Assembly: GCA_949300355.1 (NCBI GenBank)
Contig: CASGDY010000001.1
Span: 1 to 46,487 of the forward strand
Length of the DNA: 46,487 bases
Direction of reading: 5' to 3'
Source: an uncultured Brachyspira sp.
GTDB lineage: Bacteria; Spirochaetota; Brachyspiria; Brachyspirales; Brachyspiraceae
How positions within the stretch are numbered: position 1 is the first letter of the stretch; each line of letters starts with the position of its first letter. The notes under the pieces were generated by a model. That model made no database searches. It had not been told where the DNA came from and worked only from the letters and a program-made list of their open reading frames with translations. The position numbers were made by a program, and so were the translations under genes. This document shows positions 7,730-16,377 of the stretch, piece by piece.

Positions 7730-8554
7730 ATGTTTTATTTGCAAAAAGAAAGTGAGTTTTCAGAAGAATATAAAGATGTTGCTTTTATAATAGGCTCTCC
7801 TGATTTCTTTGGAGCAAGAACTGAAGATGATGATAAAATTAATGTGCTTATTATGTGTATTGCATATAAGGATATTGAAACCGGATACATAGAAAAGAAT
7901 AAAAAAATAGTTGTAAGAATGAAAATCTATGAAAAGGAATTAGACTATTATAAGAAGATAATAAAAAGAGAATCTATTGTCAAATTAAAAGTCAGATACG
8001 AAAAAGAGCAGGGTGAAGATCTTGCCGAGTTTTTGCTTTCAGATATTATAGATAATAATTATAAAGATGAATATTTAAATAAAATGCTTAAAGAATATTT
8101 AACTCCTATTTATTATAATGATGAAGTTCTTGGAAGCTTCTTATATAATAGAATGGTAGGTTCTTTTGATAAAGAAATTGAATGGGTTAATAATAAAAAA
8201 ATTCTTGCTGCTTTTGATGATTCTAATGAAAGCGATAAAAATAAGGCTGCTTCATTTTTAAGAGATGTATTTTTAAACAAAGAAGAATTTGATAAAAAAG
8301 TAAAAGATTATTCTGCAAGAAAAATTATAAGAGAAGGTAATAATATTTCTTCAAAGAATGGAGGAAATACCATTGATGAAGAAGTTTTTATTAAACAGTT
8401 TATGGGCAAGATGGATTTTGTAGAGATTATAGTTCATGAAAAAGATGATTATGTTAATTATCGATTAGGAAATAAAAATGTTTTCAAAATGGATATAATT
8501 GTAGAGGGAAATTTGAATGGAAATTTATTTAATGCTTTTATAAGTCCTTTTTGA
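7730..8554 (+). CDS. DUF2262-like protein of unknown function
   Basis: The frame opens upstream at 7664, but those 22 residues are AT-rich leader. The first plausible start is ATG 7730 (MFYLQKESEF), giving 274 residues; only a weak GGA precedes it. There is no signal peptide or membrane span, so it is probably cytosolic. The middle segment, from about residue 134 (VLGSFLYNRM, then FDKEIEW and ILAAFDD), matches the pattern of DUF2262 proteins, where a VLGxFxxNR..FEGxIxW core is typical. No catalytic motif is apparent. A 146-bp gap and a separate promoter divide it from the next gene. Family assignment rests on this one segment. Confidence 0.7.
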   Translation: MFYLQKESEFSEEYKDVAFIIGSPDFFGARTEDDDKINVLIMCIAYKDIETGYIEKNKKIVVRMKIYEKELDYYKKIIKRESIVKLKVRYEKEQGEDLAEFLLSDIIDNNYKDEYLNKMLKEYLTPIYYNDEVLGSFLYNRMVGSFDKEIEWVNNKKILAAFDDSNESDKNKAASFLRDVFLNKEEFDKKVKDYSARKIIREGNNISSKNGGNTIDEEVFIKQFMGKMDFVEIIVHEKDDYVNYRLGNKNVFKMDIIVEGNLNGNLFNAFISPF

Positions 8555-8637
8555 TCATATGTATAATATGTACTATTATAATAAAAATATTTGTAGTATA
8601 TAATAACTATTATTAATAAATATTTAAAATTGTAATA

Positions 8638-8666
8638 TTGACATTTTCTAATATAATAAGTAAAAT
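8638..8666 (+). promoter_or_regulatory. sigma70-type promoter of the panD-like/activase pair
   Basis: TTGACA (8638-8643), a 17-bp spacer and TAAAAT (8661-8666), 35 bp before the next start codon. Confidence 0.7.
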
Positions 8667-8700
8667 ATTTGTAAAAAAATAGACTATATGGATTTAGCAT

Positions 8701-9051
8701 ATGATGAGAAGTGTCATAAAATCCAAAATAAATAGACTTACAGTTACAAGGACGGATTTAAATTTTAGAGATTCAATAACAATAGATGAAGCTTTACTTG
8801 ATAAGTCAGATATAATGGACGGAGATAGGGTATCTGTTATTAATTTAAGTAATGATATTCGCTTTGAAACTGAAGTTGTTAAAGGAATAAGGGGTACTGG
8901 TATTATAGGCATCAATGGCGACAATGTTCATTATGCTAAAAAAGATGATACTATAATAGTTCTTTCCTACGGACATATACCGGAGGAAAATATAAAGAAT
9001 CATAAAACTAAAATAATATTTGTTAATATGTACAATATGATACTGGAATAA
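8701..9051 (+). CDS. panD: PanD-family protein (aspartate 1-decarboxylase-like), divergent active site
   Basis: The 116-residue protein aligns without gaps to aspartate 1-decarboxylase through residue 77. PanD makes beta-alanine for pantothenate and cuts itself between Gly24 and Ser25 to form a pyruvoyl group. Matching E. coli numbering, Lys9, Arg12, Ser25, Arg54, Thr57, Asn72 and Gly73 are kept. Gly24 is Asp, His11 is Asn, Tyr22 is Phe, Tyr58 (the proton donor) is Glu, and Ala74-Ala75 are Asp-Asn. DSITIDEALLD is otherwise a normal post-cleavage sequence. The fold is clear, but processing and decarboxylase activity are doubtful. It lies 30 bp before the activase gene, probably co-transcribed. 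Either ATG (8701 or 8704) could start it. Confidence 0.8.
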   Translation: MMRSVIKSKINRLTVTRTDLNFRDSITIDEALLDKSDIMDGDRVSVINLSNDIRFETEVVKGIRGTGIIGINGDNVHYAKKDDTIIVLSYGHIPEENIKNHKTKIIFVNMYNMILE

Positions 9052-9081
9052 ATAAATAGTTTTACTTTTAGGAGAGATATT

Positions 9082-12000
9082 ATGGAAAAAATTTTCAAAG
9101 CAGGTATTGACATTGGTTCAACTACCGCAAAAATGGTTGTATATGATAATGATAATATGATATTCAAAACTTATGTCAGACATAATGCTGATGTAAAGGA
9201 TACATTATTGTCTATACTTGATAATTTACAAGCTATGCATGGAGATTTAAAACTTTCTCTTGCTATGACAGGTACAGCAGGAATGGGTGTCTGTGAAAAA
9301 ACAGGCATTAGTTTCATTCAAGAGGTTATAGCTTCTTCAACAGCTATCAGAAAGATTTATCCTTATGGAAGAACTTTGATAGATATAGGAGGAGAGGATG
9401 CTAAAATCATAGTATTTGATGATAATTTCAAAGCAGATATAAGAATGAATGGTAACTGTGCAGGCGGTACAGGAGCATTCATAGATCAAATGGCTACGCT
9501 TCTTAATGTTCAGCCTTCAGAACTTTCTGTATTAGCTGAAAAATCTACTTCTATATATCCTATGGCAAGCAGATGCGGGGTATTCGCTAAAACAGATGTT
9601 CAAACTCTTATAAGCCGTGATATACCTAAAGCTGATATTGCTAAAAGTATATTTCAAGCTGTTGCTGTTCAAACAGTTAATACTTTGGCTAAAGGTTTCG
9701 AGATTAAGCCTAAAATATTATTTACAGGCGGACCTTTAACATTCCTTCCTGAATTAAGAAAAACATTCTTGGCTCTTCTTAATGCTTCAGAAGACGATAT
9801 GTATACAGTTGATCATCCTGAATTAACTGCAGCAATAGGTGCAGCATTCGGTGAAAAAGATGAACAAACTACAATAAAAGTTTCTGAATTATGTAAATTA
9901 GTAGAAAATATTTCAGCAGAAGTAAAAATCACTAATTCAAAAACAAGAGAAGCTTTATTTACAAGTCAGGAAGAATATAAAGAATGGACAGAAGAGCATA
10001 GCAAGGATAAAGTAAGATCTGCTGATGTATCAACTGTTAATGGTAAAAATACATTTTTAGGTATAGACTCCGGTTCTACTACTACAAAAATCGTTATTAT
10101 TGATGAAGACGGACAGGTAGTATTAAGACATTATAGAAACAATAATGGTAATCCTGTTGGTGCTGTTACTGAAGGACTTACAGAGATTAAAAAAGAATTA
10201 GATGAGAAAAATATAAAAATCAATATAGCAAGAACAGCAGTTACAGGTTATGGAGAGGATTTAATAAAAGCCGCTTTCAATATGGATGAGGGTATCGTTG
10301 AAACTATGGCACATTACAGAGGTGCTAAGGCTTTCGATAAAGATGTAAGCTTCATACTTGATATAGGCGGACAGGATATGAAAGCTATATTCATTAAAGA
10401 CGGTATTATAGAAAATATTGAAATTAATGAGGCTTGTTCTTCAGGATGCGGTTCATTCATAGAAACATTTGCACGTGGAATGGGTTATAAAGTTGCCGAC
10501 TTTGCTAATATTGCATGCGAATCTGCAAGACCTTGCGATTTGGGAAGCCGCTGTACAGTGTTTATGAATAGTAAAGTAAAACAGTCTTTGAGAGAAGGTT
10601 CTTCAGTTGCTGATATTTCTGCAGGACTTGCTAAGAGTGTTACTTTAAACTGTTTCACTAAAGTATTAAAAATTACTGATACTTCTATTTTGGGTGATCA
10701 TATAGTTGTTCAGGGCGGTACTTTCAAAAATGCTGCAGTTTTACGCTCTGTAGAAAAGTTTTTAGATAAAAAAGTTATTCGTCCTGATATATCTGAACTT
10801 ATGGGAGCTTATGGTTGTGCATTGCTTGCTTTAGATACATACAATACTAAAGAAGAAGATACTACATTTATAGGTTTGGATAATTTACAGGAAGCTAATG
10901 ATTATGAAAGAAAACAGCTTACTTGTAAAGGATGCGAAAACCTTTGTACTGTTACTAGATTAAAATTCAAAGATTTAAAATCATTCTACACAGGAAATAA
11001 ATGCGAAAGAATATTCACTAATAAAGGAAATAAAGAAAGAAATTACGGAATGGATATCACTCAGAAAAAACTTTCTTTATTATTCGACAGACCTTTAGCA
11101 CCTGCTTCAGATGAAATAAAAGGTACTATCGGTATACCTCGCGTACTTAATATGTATCAAAACTTCCCATTCTGGGCTACTATACTTGTAGAATGCGGAT
11201 ACAGAGTACAATTATCTTCACCATCAAGCATGGCTATAGCTGAAAAAGGTTCCGGTACTGTTATGAGCGATAATATATGTTTTCCTGCTAAAATAGCTAA
11301 CGGACATATATATGATTTGATAGAGTCTAAAGTTGATAGAATATTCTATCCATCTGTAGTATTAGAAAAAGCTGAAGATGATGGAAGCGTTAATAGTTAT
11401 AACTGTCCTGTTGTTACGGGATATCCTGATGTAATAGACAGTTCTATAAGTCCATTAACTAAATACGGAATTCCTTTTGATGCTCCGACAATTTCTTTCT
11501 TGAATGAAGATTTATTATATAAAGGCTGTAAGGCTTATTTCGTTAAAGTTCTTGGAATAAATAAAAAAGATTTCGACAGAGCTTTTAAAATGGCTTTAAA
11601 AGAACAGGTAAGAATTAAAGAGGAATTAAGAGCTGAAGGCAAAAAAATAATAGAACATGCCAAAGAAACTCAAACTCCTACTATACTTATAGTAAGCAGA
11701 CCTTATCATATTGACCCATTAATCAATCATAAGATACCTGAAACTATTTCTTCATTCGGTATCAATGTTATTACTGAAGATGGTTTGGATATAGATGAAT
11801 CTCTTGCTGATGTTCAAGTATTAACTCAATGGTCTTACCCTAATAAAATGTTTAAAGCTGCTTTATGGGCTTGCAAACAAAAGGATATGAAGCTTGAAGT
11901 AGTTCAGATTAATAGTTTCGGATGCGGCCCTGATGCTACTACTTCAGATGAGATAAAATCTATACTTAATGCTTATGGTAAGAGTCCTACTTTAGTAAAA

Positions 12001-13392
12001 GTAGATGAGATATCAAGTCCAGGAAGTATAAGATTAAGAATACGTTCTATGATAGAAAGTATGAAGATGAAAGGCGACTTTACACCAAGCGAAGAATATA
12101 ATAGAACTATTATTAAAAGATATGAGAAAAATGACAGACGCGCAATACTTGTACCTAAGTTCGGACATTTCTATGATCCTATGATTTTAACTTTATTAGA
12201 AAGAAGCGGATATGATACAATACCACTTCCTGAACCTGATGTTGAATCTGTGGAATTAGGTTTAAGATATGCAAACCAAGATATATGTTATCCTGCAACA
12301 ATAGTAATAGGTGATATTATAAGAGCCGTTCAAAGCGGAAAATATGATCCTAACAATATAGCAGCAGGCATCACTCAAACAGGCGGACAATGCAGAGCTA
12401 GTAATTATGCTTCTCTTATAAAGAGAGGATTAATAAATGCAGGTTATCCTGATGTTCCTGTTGTTACAGTTGGCTTAACAGTTATCAATGATCAGCCTGG
12501 ATTCGAGCTTTCAAAAATGGACTTGATGAAAGAGGGTATTATAGCTATGCCTTATGCCGATGCTATATCTACAATGTATTATTATTGTGCTGCTAGAGAA
12601 GTTAAAAAAGGTGAATCTTTGGCACTTGCTAATAAATATATAGCATTACACCCTAAAGATTTCGCTCTTAAACCTACTGATAAATTATTAAAACAGGCTA
12701 TAGCAGAGTTTAATGCTATTGAAACTAATGATAATTTGATGCTTCCTAAAGCCGGATTAGTAGGCGAGATTTATGTAAAATATAACAGCTTTGCTAATGG
12801 AGATGTTTGCGATTGGCTTATGGCTAAAGGCGTCGAGGTTATAGTTCCTCCTGTATTTGACTTCTTTGTACAGAAGGTTATAAGCGAACAGGTTAATAAA
12901 GAAACTAATGCCAGAGATGTATCATTTTTAGGATATTACGGCTCTAAAATATCTGAAAAAGTTATTGATATGAGAATAGATTCTATAAATCAGATGATGT
13001 CTAAATTCAAAGGCTTCAGACCTGCTCATCATATAAGACAAATAGCTGAAAATGCTGCTAAAGTTACTGCTATGACTAACCAATTCGGAGAGGCTTGGCT
13101 TTTACCTGGTGAAATAGCAACTTTCGCTGAAGAGGGCGTAAACAATGTACTTTGTCTTCAGCCTTTCGGTTGTATTGCTAACCATATCATAGCTAGAGGT
13201 ATTGAAACTAGACTTAAAACTAGATATCCTGATTTGAATCTTCTTTATTTAGATATGGATGCAGGAGCAAGCGAAGTTAATACTGTAAATCGTTTGGAGT
13301 TCTTTGTTCGTTCTGCTAAAGACAGTATGAATACTGCAACTGCAGCAAATATCAACTATGTTAAAGAGTCTATTGGAGAATATGCTAAATAA
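9082..13392 (+). CDS. acyl-CoA dehydratase activase-related protein (BadF/HgdC duplicated, DUF2229)
   Basis: A 1436-residue cytosolic iron-sulfur ATPase. Two ASKHA ATPase domains of the 2-hydroxyacyl-CoA dehydratase activator family lie at about 1-265 (GIDIGSTTAKM) and 322-590 (GIDSGSTTTKI). Each keeps the two cysteines that hold the shared [4Fe-4S] cluster: Cys126/Cys165 and Cys452/Cys491. A cysteine cluster follows at 615, 618 and 622, then a DUF2229-type region (PRVLNMYQNFPFWATIL) and a long HgdB-like C-terminal part with LQPFGCIANHI. Activators of this family use ATP to push an electron into a dehydratase; the substrate of these giant fused forms is not established. AGGAGAG precedes the start. 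Length is typical of the fused family. Confidence 0.9.
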   Translation: MEKIFKAGIDIGSTTAKMVVYDNDNMIFKTYVRHNADVKDTLLSILDNLQAMHGDLKLSLAMTGTAGMGVCEKTGISFIQEVIASSTAIRKIYPYGRTLIDIGGEDAKIIVFDDNFKADIRMNGNCAGGTGAFIDQMATLLNVQPSELSVLAEKSTSIYPMASRCGVFAKTDVQTLISRDIPKADIAKSIFQAVAVQTVNTLAKGFEIKPKILFTGGPLTFLPELRKTFLALLNASEDDMYTVDHPELTAAIGAAFGEKDEQTTIKVSELCKLVENISAEVKITNSKTREALFTSQEEYKEWTEEHSKDKVRSADVSTVNGKNTFLGIDSGSTTTKIVIIDEDGQVVLRHYRNNNGNPVGAVTEGLTEIKKELDEKNIKINIARTAVTGYGEDLIKAAFNMDEGIVETMAHYRGAKAFDKDVSFILDIGGQDMKAIFIKDGIIENIEINEACSSGCGSFIETFARGMGYKVADFANIACESARPCDLGSRCTVFMNSKVKQSLREGSSVADISAGLAKSVTLNCFTKVLKITDTSILGDHIVVQGGTFKNAAVLRSVEKFLDKKVIRPDISELMGAYGCALLALDTYNTKEEDTTFIGLDNLQEANDYERKQLTCKGCENLCTVTRLKFKDLKSFYTGNKCERIFTNKGNKERNYGMDITQKKLSLLFDRPLAPASDEIKGTIGIPRVLNMYQNFPFWATILVECGYRVQLSSPSSMAIAEKGSGTVMSDNICFPAKIANGHIYDLIESKVDRIFYPSVVLEKAEDDGSVNSYNCPVVTGYPDVIDSSISPLTKYGIPFDAPTISFLNEDLLYKGCKAYFVKVLGINKKDFDRAFKMALKEQVRIKEELRAEGKKIIEHAKETQTPTILIVSRPYHIDPLINHKIPETISSFGINVITEDGLDIDESLADVQVLTQWSYPNKMFKAALWACKQKDMKLEVVQINSFGCGPDATTSDEIKSILNAYGKSPTLVKVDEISSPGSIRLRIRSMIESMKMKGDFTPSEEYNRTIIKRYEKNDRRAILVPKFGHFYDPMILTLLERSGYDTIPLPEPDVESVELGLRYANQDICYPATIVIGDIIRAVQSGKYDPNNIAAGITQTGGQCRASNYASLIKRGLINAGYPDVPVVTVGLTVINDQPGFELSKMDLMKEGIIAMPYADAISTMYYYCAAREVKKGESLALANKYIALHPKDFALKPTDKLLKQAIAEFNAIETNDNLMLPKAGLVGEIYVKYNSFANGDVCDWLMAKGVEVIVPPVFDFFVQKVISEQVNKETNARDVSFLGYYGSKISEKVIDMRIDSINQMMSKFKGFRPAHHIRQIAENAAKVTAMTNQFGEAWLLPGEIATFAEEGVNNVLCLQPFGCIANHIIARGIETRLKTRYPDLNLLYLDMDAGASEVNTVNRLEFFVRSAKDSMNTATAANINYVKESIGEYAK

Positions 13393-13423
13393 TTTTTAGT
13401 TATTTATAAAAAATAATAATATA

Positions 13424-13465
13424 AAAGGTTTGCAATTAGTTTTATACTTTTTGCGAACCTTTTTA
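13424..13465 (+). terminator. Rho-independent terminator of the activase gene
   Basis: An 11-bp stem (13424-13434 with 13452-13462, one G-T pair) with a 17-base loop, ending in T5. Confidence 0.8.
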
Positions 13466-13468
13466 TTA

Positions 13469-13533
13469 TTTACACTTTTTGTAAATTATTGTTTTACATT
13501 ATTTGTAAATTAATAATTGACATTTTATGTAAA
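13469..13533 (+). promoter_or_regulatory. three 17-bp palindromes at 24-bp spacing (putative operator array)
   Basis: TTTACA-N5-TGTAAA occurs at 13469-13485 and 13493-13509 as a perfect palindrome, and at 13517-13533 with one change (TTGACA-N5-TGTAAA). Centres are 13477, 13501 and 13525, exactly 24 bp apart. The third copy contains the -35 box of the following promoter. The placement suggests repression or autoregulation, probably by the HTH protein encoded next. Confidence 0.75.
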
Positions 13534-13546
13534 TAGTTTATATTAT
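13517..13546 (+). promoter_or_regulatory. sigma70-type promoter of the HTH/OLD unit
   Basis: TTGACA (13517-13522), an 18-bp spacer and TATTAT (13541-13546). The -35 box is inside the third palindrome, so a bound protein would block RNA polymerase. Confidence 0.65.
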
Positions 13547-13650
13547 AGATATATTAGGGATTTTATAAGAACACTATATTTTATTTATTAGAAAAATTGC
13601 ATTATGTCTATGGAATATTAATTTTTAATTTAATAAAAGAGAAAATAAAA

Positions 13651-14157
13651 ATGGAAAACAAATTATTAAGAGAAAAAATAAGAGATTTAGATTTGAGAAT
13701 ATCTGATCTGGCAGAATATCTTAAAATATCAAGACCTACTTTATACAAATATATAGATATGTATGAAGAAGGCAACAGAAGTACAATAGATACAAAAATA
13801 TTAAATCTCTTTGATTATATACAAAACAGTAAAAACATAGGAAGTAATAATGTTATTTATTATATAATGAATAATATCGTTGAGAATAGCAATACAAATA
13901 ATACTGAGGAGGATAAAAGGATGAAGATAAAATCATTATTAAAAACAGAAAATAAAACAAAAGAGGATTTTATATATATGCTTACAGAGGATAATTTTTT
14001 TGATCCTATATTAGATTATTTGATGAAATGTAAAAAACTTTCTACTGATCCGGATAAAGAATTATCTGAAGAAGATTATGAGTTTATATCTCCTCTTATG
14101 AGTTTATATAAATCTCAAGGTTTTAGAATGAGATTATCAAATAAAGATAAGCAATAA
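13651..14157 (+). CDS. small helix-turn-helix protein, probable regulator
   Basis: A 168-residue protein starting MENKLLREKIRDLDL. The frame is open from a TTG at 13597, but ATG 13651, behind a purine-rich AAAGAGAAA, is the sensible start. Residues about 13-38 (LRISDLAEYLKISRPTLYKY) form a helix-turn-helix of the kind that recognises DNA. The rest is a charged, mainly helical region with no family I recognise. It lies 104 bp after three evenly spaced palindromes and 17 bp before the ATPase-TOPRIM gene. Autoregulation of this two-gene unit is inferred; a role as antitoxin-like or accessory partner is also possible. Confidence 0.8.
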   Translation: MENKLLREKIRDLDLRISDLAEYLKISRPTLYKYIDMYEEGNRSTIDTKILNLFDYIQNSKNIGSNNVIYYIMNNIVENSNTNNTEEDKRMKIKSLLKTENKTKEDFIYMLTEDNFFDPILDYLMKCKKLSTDPDKELSEEDYEFISPLMSLYKSQGFRMRLSNKDKQ

Positions 14158-14174
14158 AATTTAGGAAAAAACTT

Positions 14175-16181
14175 ATGAAAAGATATTTAACAATTAAAAA
14201 CTTCAGAAATATTAATCCTGTAATTGTAAGCAAGGATGCAGAATATAATTCAGAAAGAAAAGAAGATGAAGTAAAATACGGCAGATTATATCTTAATGGA
14301 GATATAGAGCAAGGAGCATTAATAAGTATTATAGGAGCAAACGGCACTGGTAAAAGTAATGTATTATCGGCAATAGAAAAATCATTTAAAGGCAGTATAA
14401 ACGGCAGAAAAGATAATCCTAAAATAGATGGTTTTATAGGATGCAAACCAGATTTAGAAATATTTATTGAAGCAGACAGCGGACTTGTATATAAAGGCAA
14501 GTGTAAAACTATTAGGACAAAAAAAACTGGATATAGTGAAAAAGATGAATATAAAGATAAACTTGTATGGGAATTAGAAGAAAATAAAATCAATTCAGAT
14601 ATTATTTTGAGTAAAAATTATTTATTGAAAATTATGGATTATATATATAATGCTGCAAATAATGTTACTTCAAAATATGGAAGCAGTATATATTTTGTTT
14701 ATGAATATAATTATAAATATGATAATAAATCAAAAACAGAATATGCTTATGAAGATATATTAAATTATACTGTATCAAAAATAATGGATATAATTTCTAA
14801 ATATAAAGAAAATGAAAATATAGATAAATTAAAGTTATTAATAAGTTTGCTTGATGATGAATCTTATGAACAAAATAAAAATACCGGATACCGTGAATTC
14901 AATTTTGATGAAAATCAGATTAATAAAAATGATTTAAAATACTTATTAGAAATTTTAGCAGAAATTGAATCTGTAAATATAAATATATATGTTCATAGAG
15001 AAAATGTAAAAAACAGCGAGCTTACTGTAGGATGCTATAAACATCACCATGATAAATCTGACAATATTATAACTCAATCGCATTTTTTACGTTCATTATT
15101 CAAAGCTGCAGACAATATGGAGATGTATAATAATTTAATAAAAAACTATACTAATATATTATCTGATGTTGCTTTTGCAAAACAGACAGAAAATGAAATA
15201 AATAAACTTTTTGACAACACTGTATCAAAAAAATTCAATGAATTATATAAATCAAATAATGAATATAAATTTAAAATAGCATTAGATGAATACTTTATAA
15301 AAATATATTTTGAAACTAAAAATGGTATTACCAATTTAGAAAATGAATCTGAAGGCTTTAATTGGTTTTTCAGTTTATTCTTTAATACAATCAATCCTAA
15401 TGAATTGAAGAAAGGAGATATAATAATAATTGATGAGCCCGAACAGCATTTATCAGTTCCTTTAATAAAAGAATTAAGAAAATTTTTAAAAGAGTTTGCA
15501 AAAGATAATGGCGTTACTATAATCACATCTACTCAAATTCCTTATTTTGCAGATATTCATTATTTAGATGAATTAAAAATAGTAGAGCCAAAACAAGACG
15601 GAATAGGAGTAAAAATAGAAAATGACTTCTCTGCTACTTATGGTAAAGTGGATACATTAGAAAAAATTATAAATGCATTTGGTGTTAAGCATATAGATAT
15701 TATGAGAGATACTAAAATAGTATATGTTGAAGGTATTACGGATTATAATTATCTTACAGCTTTTAAATTATTAATGGAGCATATAGAAAATAGAGAAATA
15801 AATACAGCATTCATGCCTATTAATGGAATAGGAAGACCTAATGATGAAAGAAAGAAAAATGATATAATAGATTCGTTATGTAAACTTTCTGATAAGCCTA
15901 TACTATTAATTGACAGTGATATTTCAGCAGATCAATTTACAGAGTTAGCAGAAGGAACAAATTTAAGAATAACTCAGCTTGAAGATATAAGTCATAATTT
16001 TGTTACAATAGAAGATTTATTCGATGATAATGATAAACAAATTCATAAAATAGATAAAAAGACTAAAGATGCTCTGTATTCTGCTTTGTTTAAAAATAAT
16101 ATAATAGACTATTATGAAAAAAATCTGATATCTCAAACTACTATTAATAATTTCTTTAAGGTTATTAGAGAAATAGATTAA
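14175..16181 (+). CDS. OLD-like ATPase with C-terminal TOPRIM domain (candidate defence nuclease)
   Basis: A 668-residue protein. The N-terminal half is an ABC/SMC-type ATPase split by a long insert: Walker A is GANGTGKS (54-61) and Walker B is IIIIDEPEQH (Asp420-Glu421), followed by ITSTQIPYF. A TOPRIM domain follows, with Glu519 in VEGITD and the Asp580-Ser-Asp582 pair in LIDSDIS, the metal-binding set of OLD-family nucleases. OLD proteins, including GajA of Gabija, cut DNA in anti-phage defence. No UvrD-like GajB is present, so a stand-alone class 1 OLD, or a fused PARIS-type ATPase-TOPRIM, fits better. AGGAAA precedes the start; the HTH gene is 17 bp upstream and a terminator follows. Confidence 0.85.
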   Translation: MKRYLTIKNFRNINPVIVSKDAEYNSERKEDEVKYGRLYLNGDIEQGALISIIGANGTGKSNVLSAIEKSFKGSINGRKDNPKIDGFIGCKPDLEIFIEADSGLVYKGKCKTIRTKKTGYSEKDEYKDKLVWELEENKINSDIILSKNYLLKIMDYIYNAANNVTSKYGSSIYFVYEYNYKYDNKSKTEYAYEDILNYTVSKIMDIISKYKENENIDKLKLLISLLDDESYEQNKNTGYREFNFDENQINKNDLKYLLEILAEIESVNINIYVHRENVKNSELTVGCYKHHHDKSDNIITQSHFLRSLFKAADNMEMYNNLIKNYTNILSDVAFAKQTENEINKLFDNTVSKKFNELYKSNNEYKFKIALDEYFIKIYFETKNGITNLENESEGFNWFFSLFFNTINPNELKKGDIIIIDEPEQHLSVPLIKELRKFLKEFAKDNGVTIITSTQIPYFADIHYLDELKIVEPKQDGIGVKIENDFSATYGKVDTLEKIINAFGVKHIDIMRDTKIVYVEGITDYNYLTAFKLLMEHIENREINTAFMPINGIGRPNDERKKNDIIDSLCKLSDKPILLIDSDISADQFTELAEGTNLRITQLEDISHNFVTIEDLFDDNDKQIHKIDKKTKDALYSALFKNNIIDYYEKNLISQTTINNFFKVIREID

Positions 16182-16206
16182 TAAAAAAGATGCTATAATA
16201 AATAAT

Positions 16207-16237
16207 AAAGGGACTGTTCATTACAGCCCCTTTTTTA
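16207..16237 (+). terminator. Rho-independent terminator of the HTH/OLD unit
   Basis: An 11-bp stem (16207-16217 with 16223-16233, one mismatch) and a 5-base loop, followed by T6. Its core recurs at 16833-16853. Confidence 0.85.
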
Positions 16238-16377
16238 TTATTAAATCATTAAATAACTATGAAAAATACAAAAAGAAATTAAATTTTTCATAAAAAAATA
16301 ATAAAAAATTGTATTTTAAGGAACTTTTATATGTTGTATTCGTCTAATATAATAAATACTATACAGGGGTAAACCTT

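Noticed and set aside
8458-8924. Minus-strand frames of about 80 and 76 codons around the panD-like promoter
   Set aside because: They oppose a clear promoter and gene on the plus strand and have no ribosome binding sites.
13469-13540. Periodic palindromes as a CRISPR array or plasmid iterons
   Set aside because: Units are 24 bp with no variable spacers of normal length, no cas genes, and no replication gene nearby; position over a promoter fits operators better.
14175-16181. Complete Gabija system
   Set aside because: The GajA-like ATPase-TOPRIM layout is present, but no UvrD-type helicase gene follows; the next gene is an exported rhodanese.
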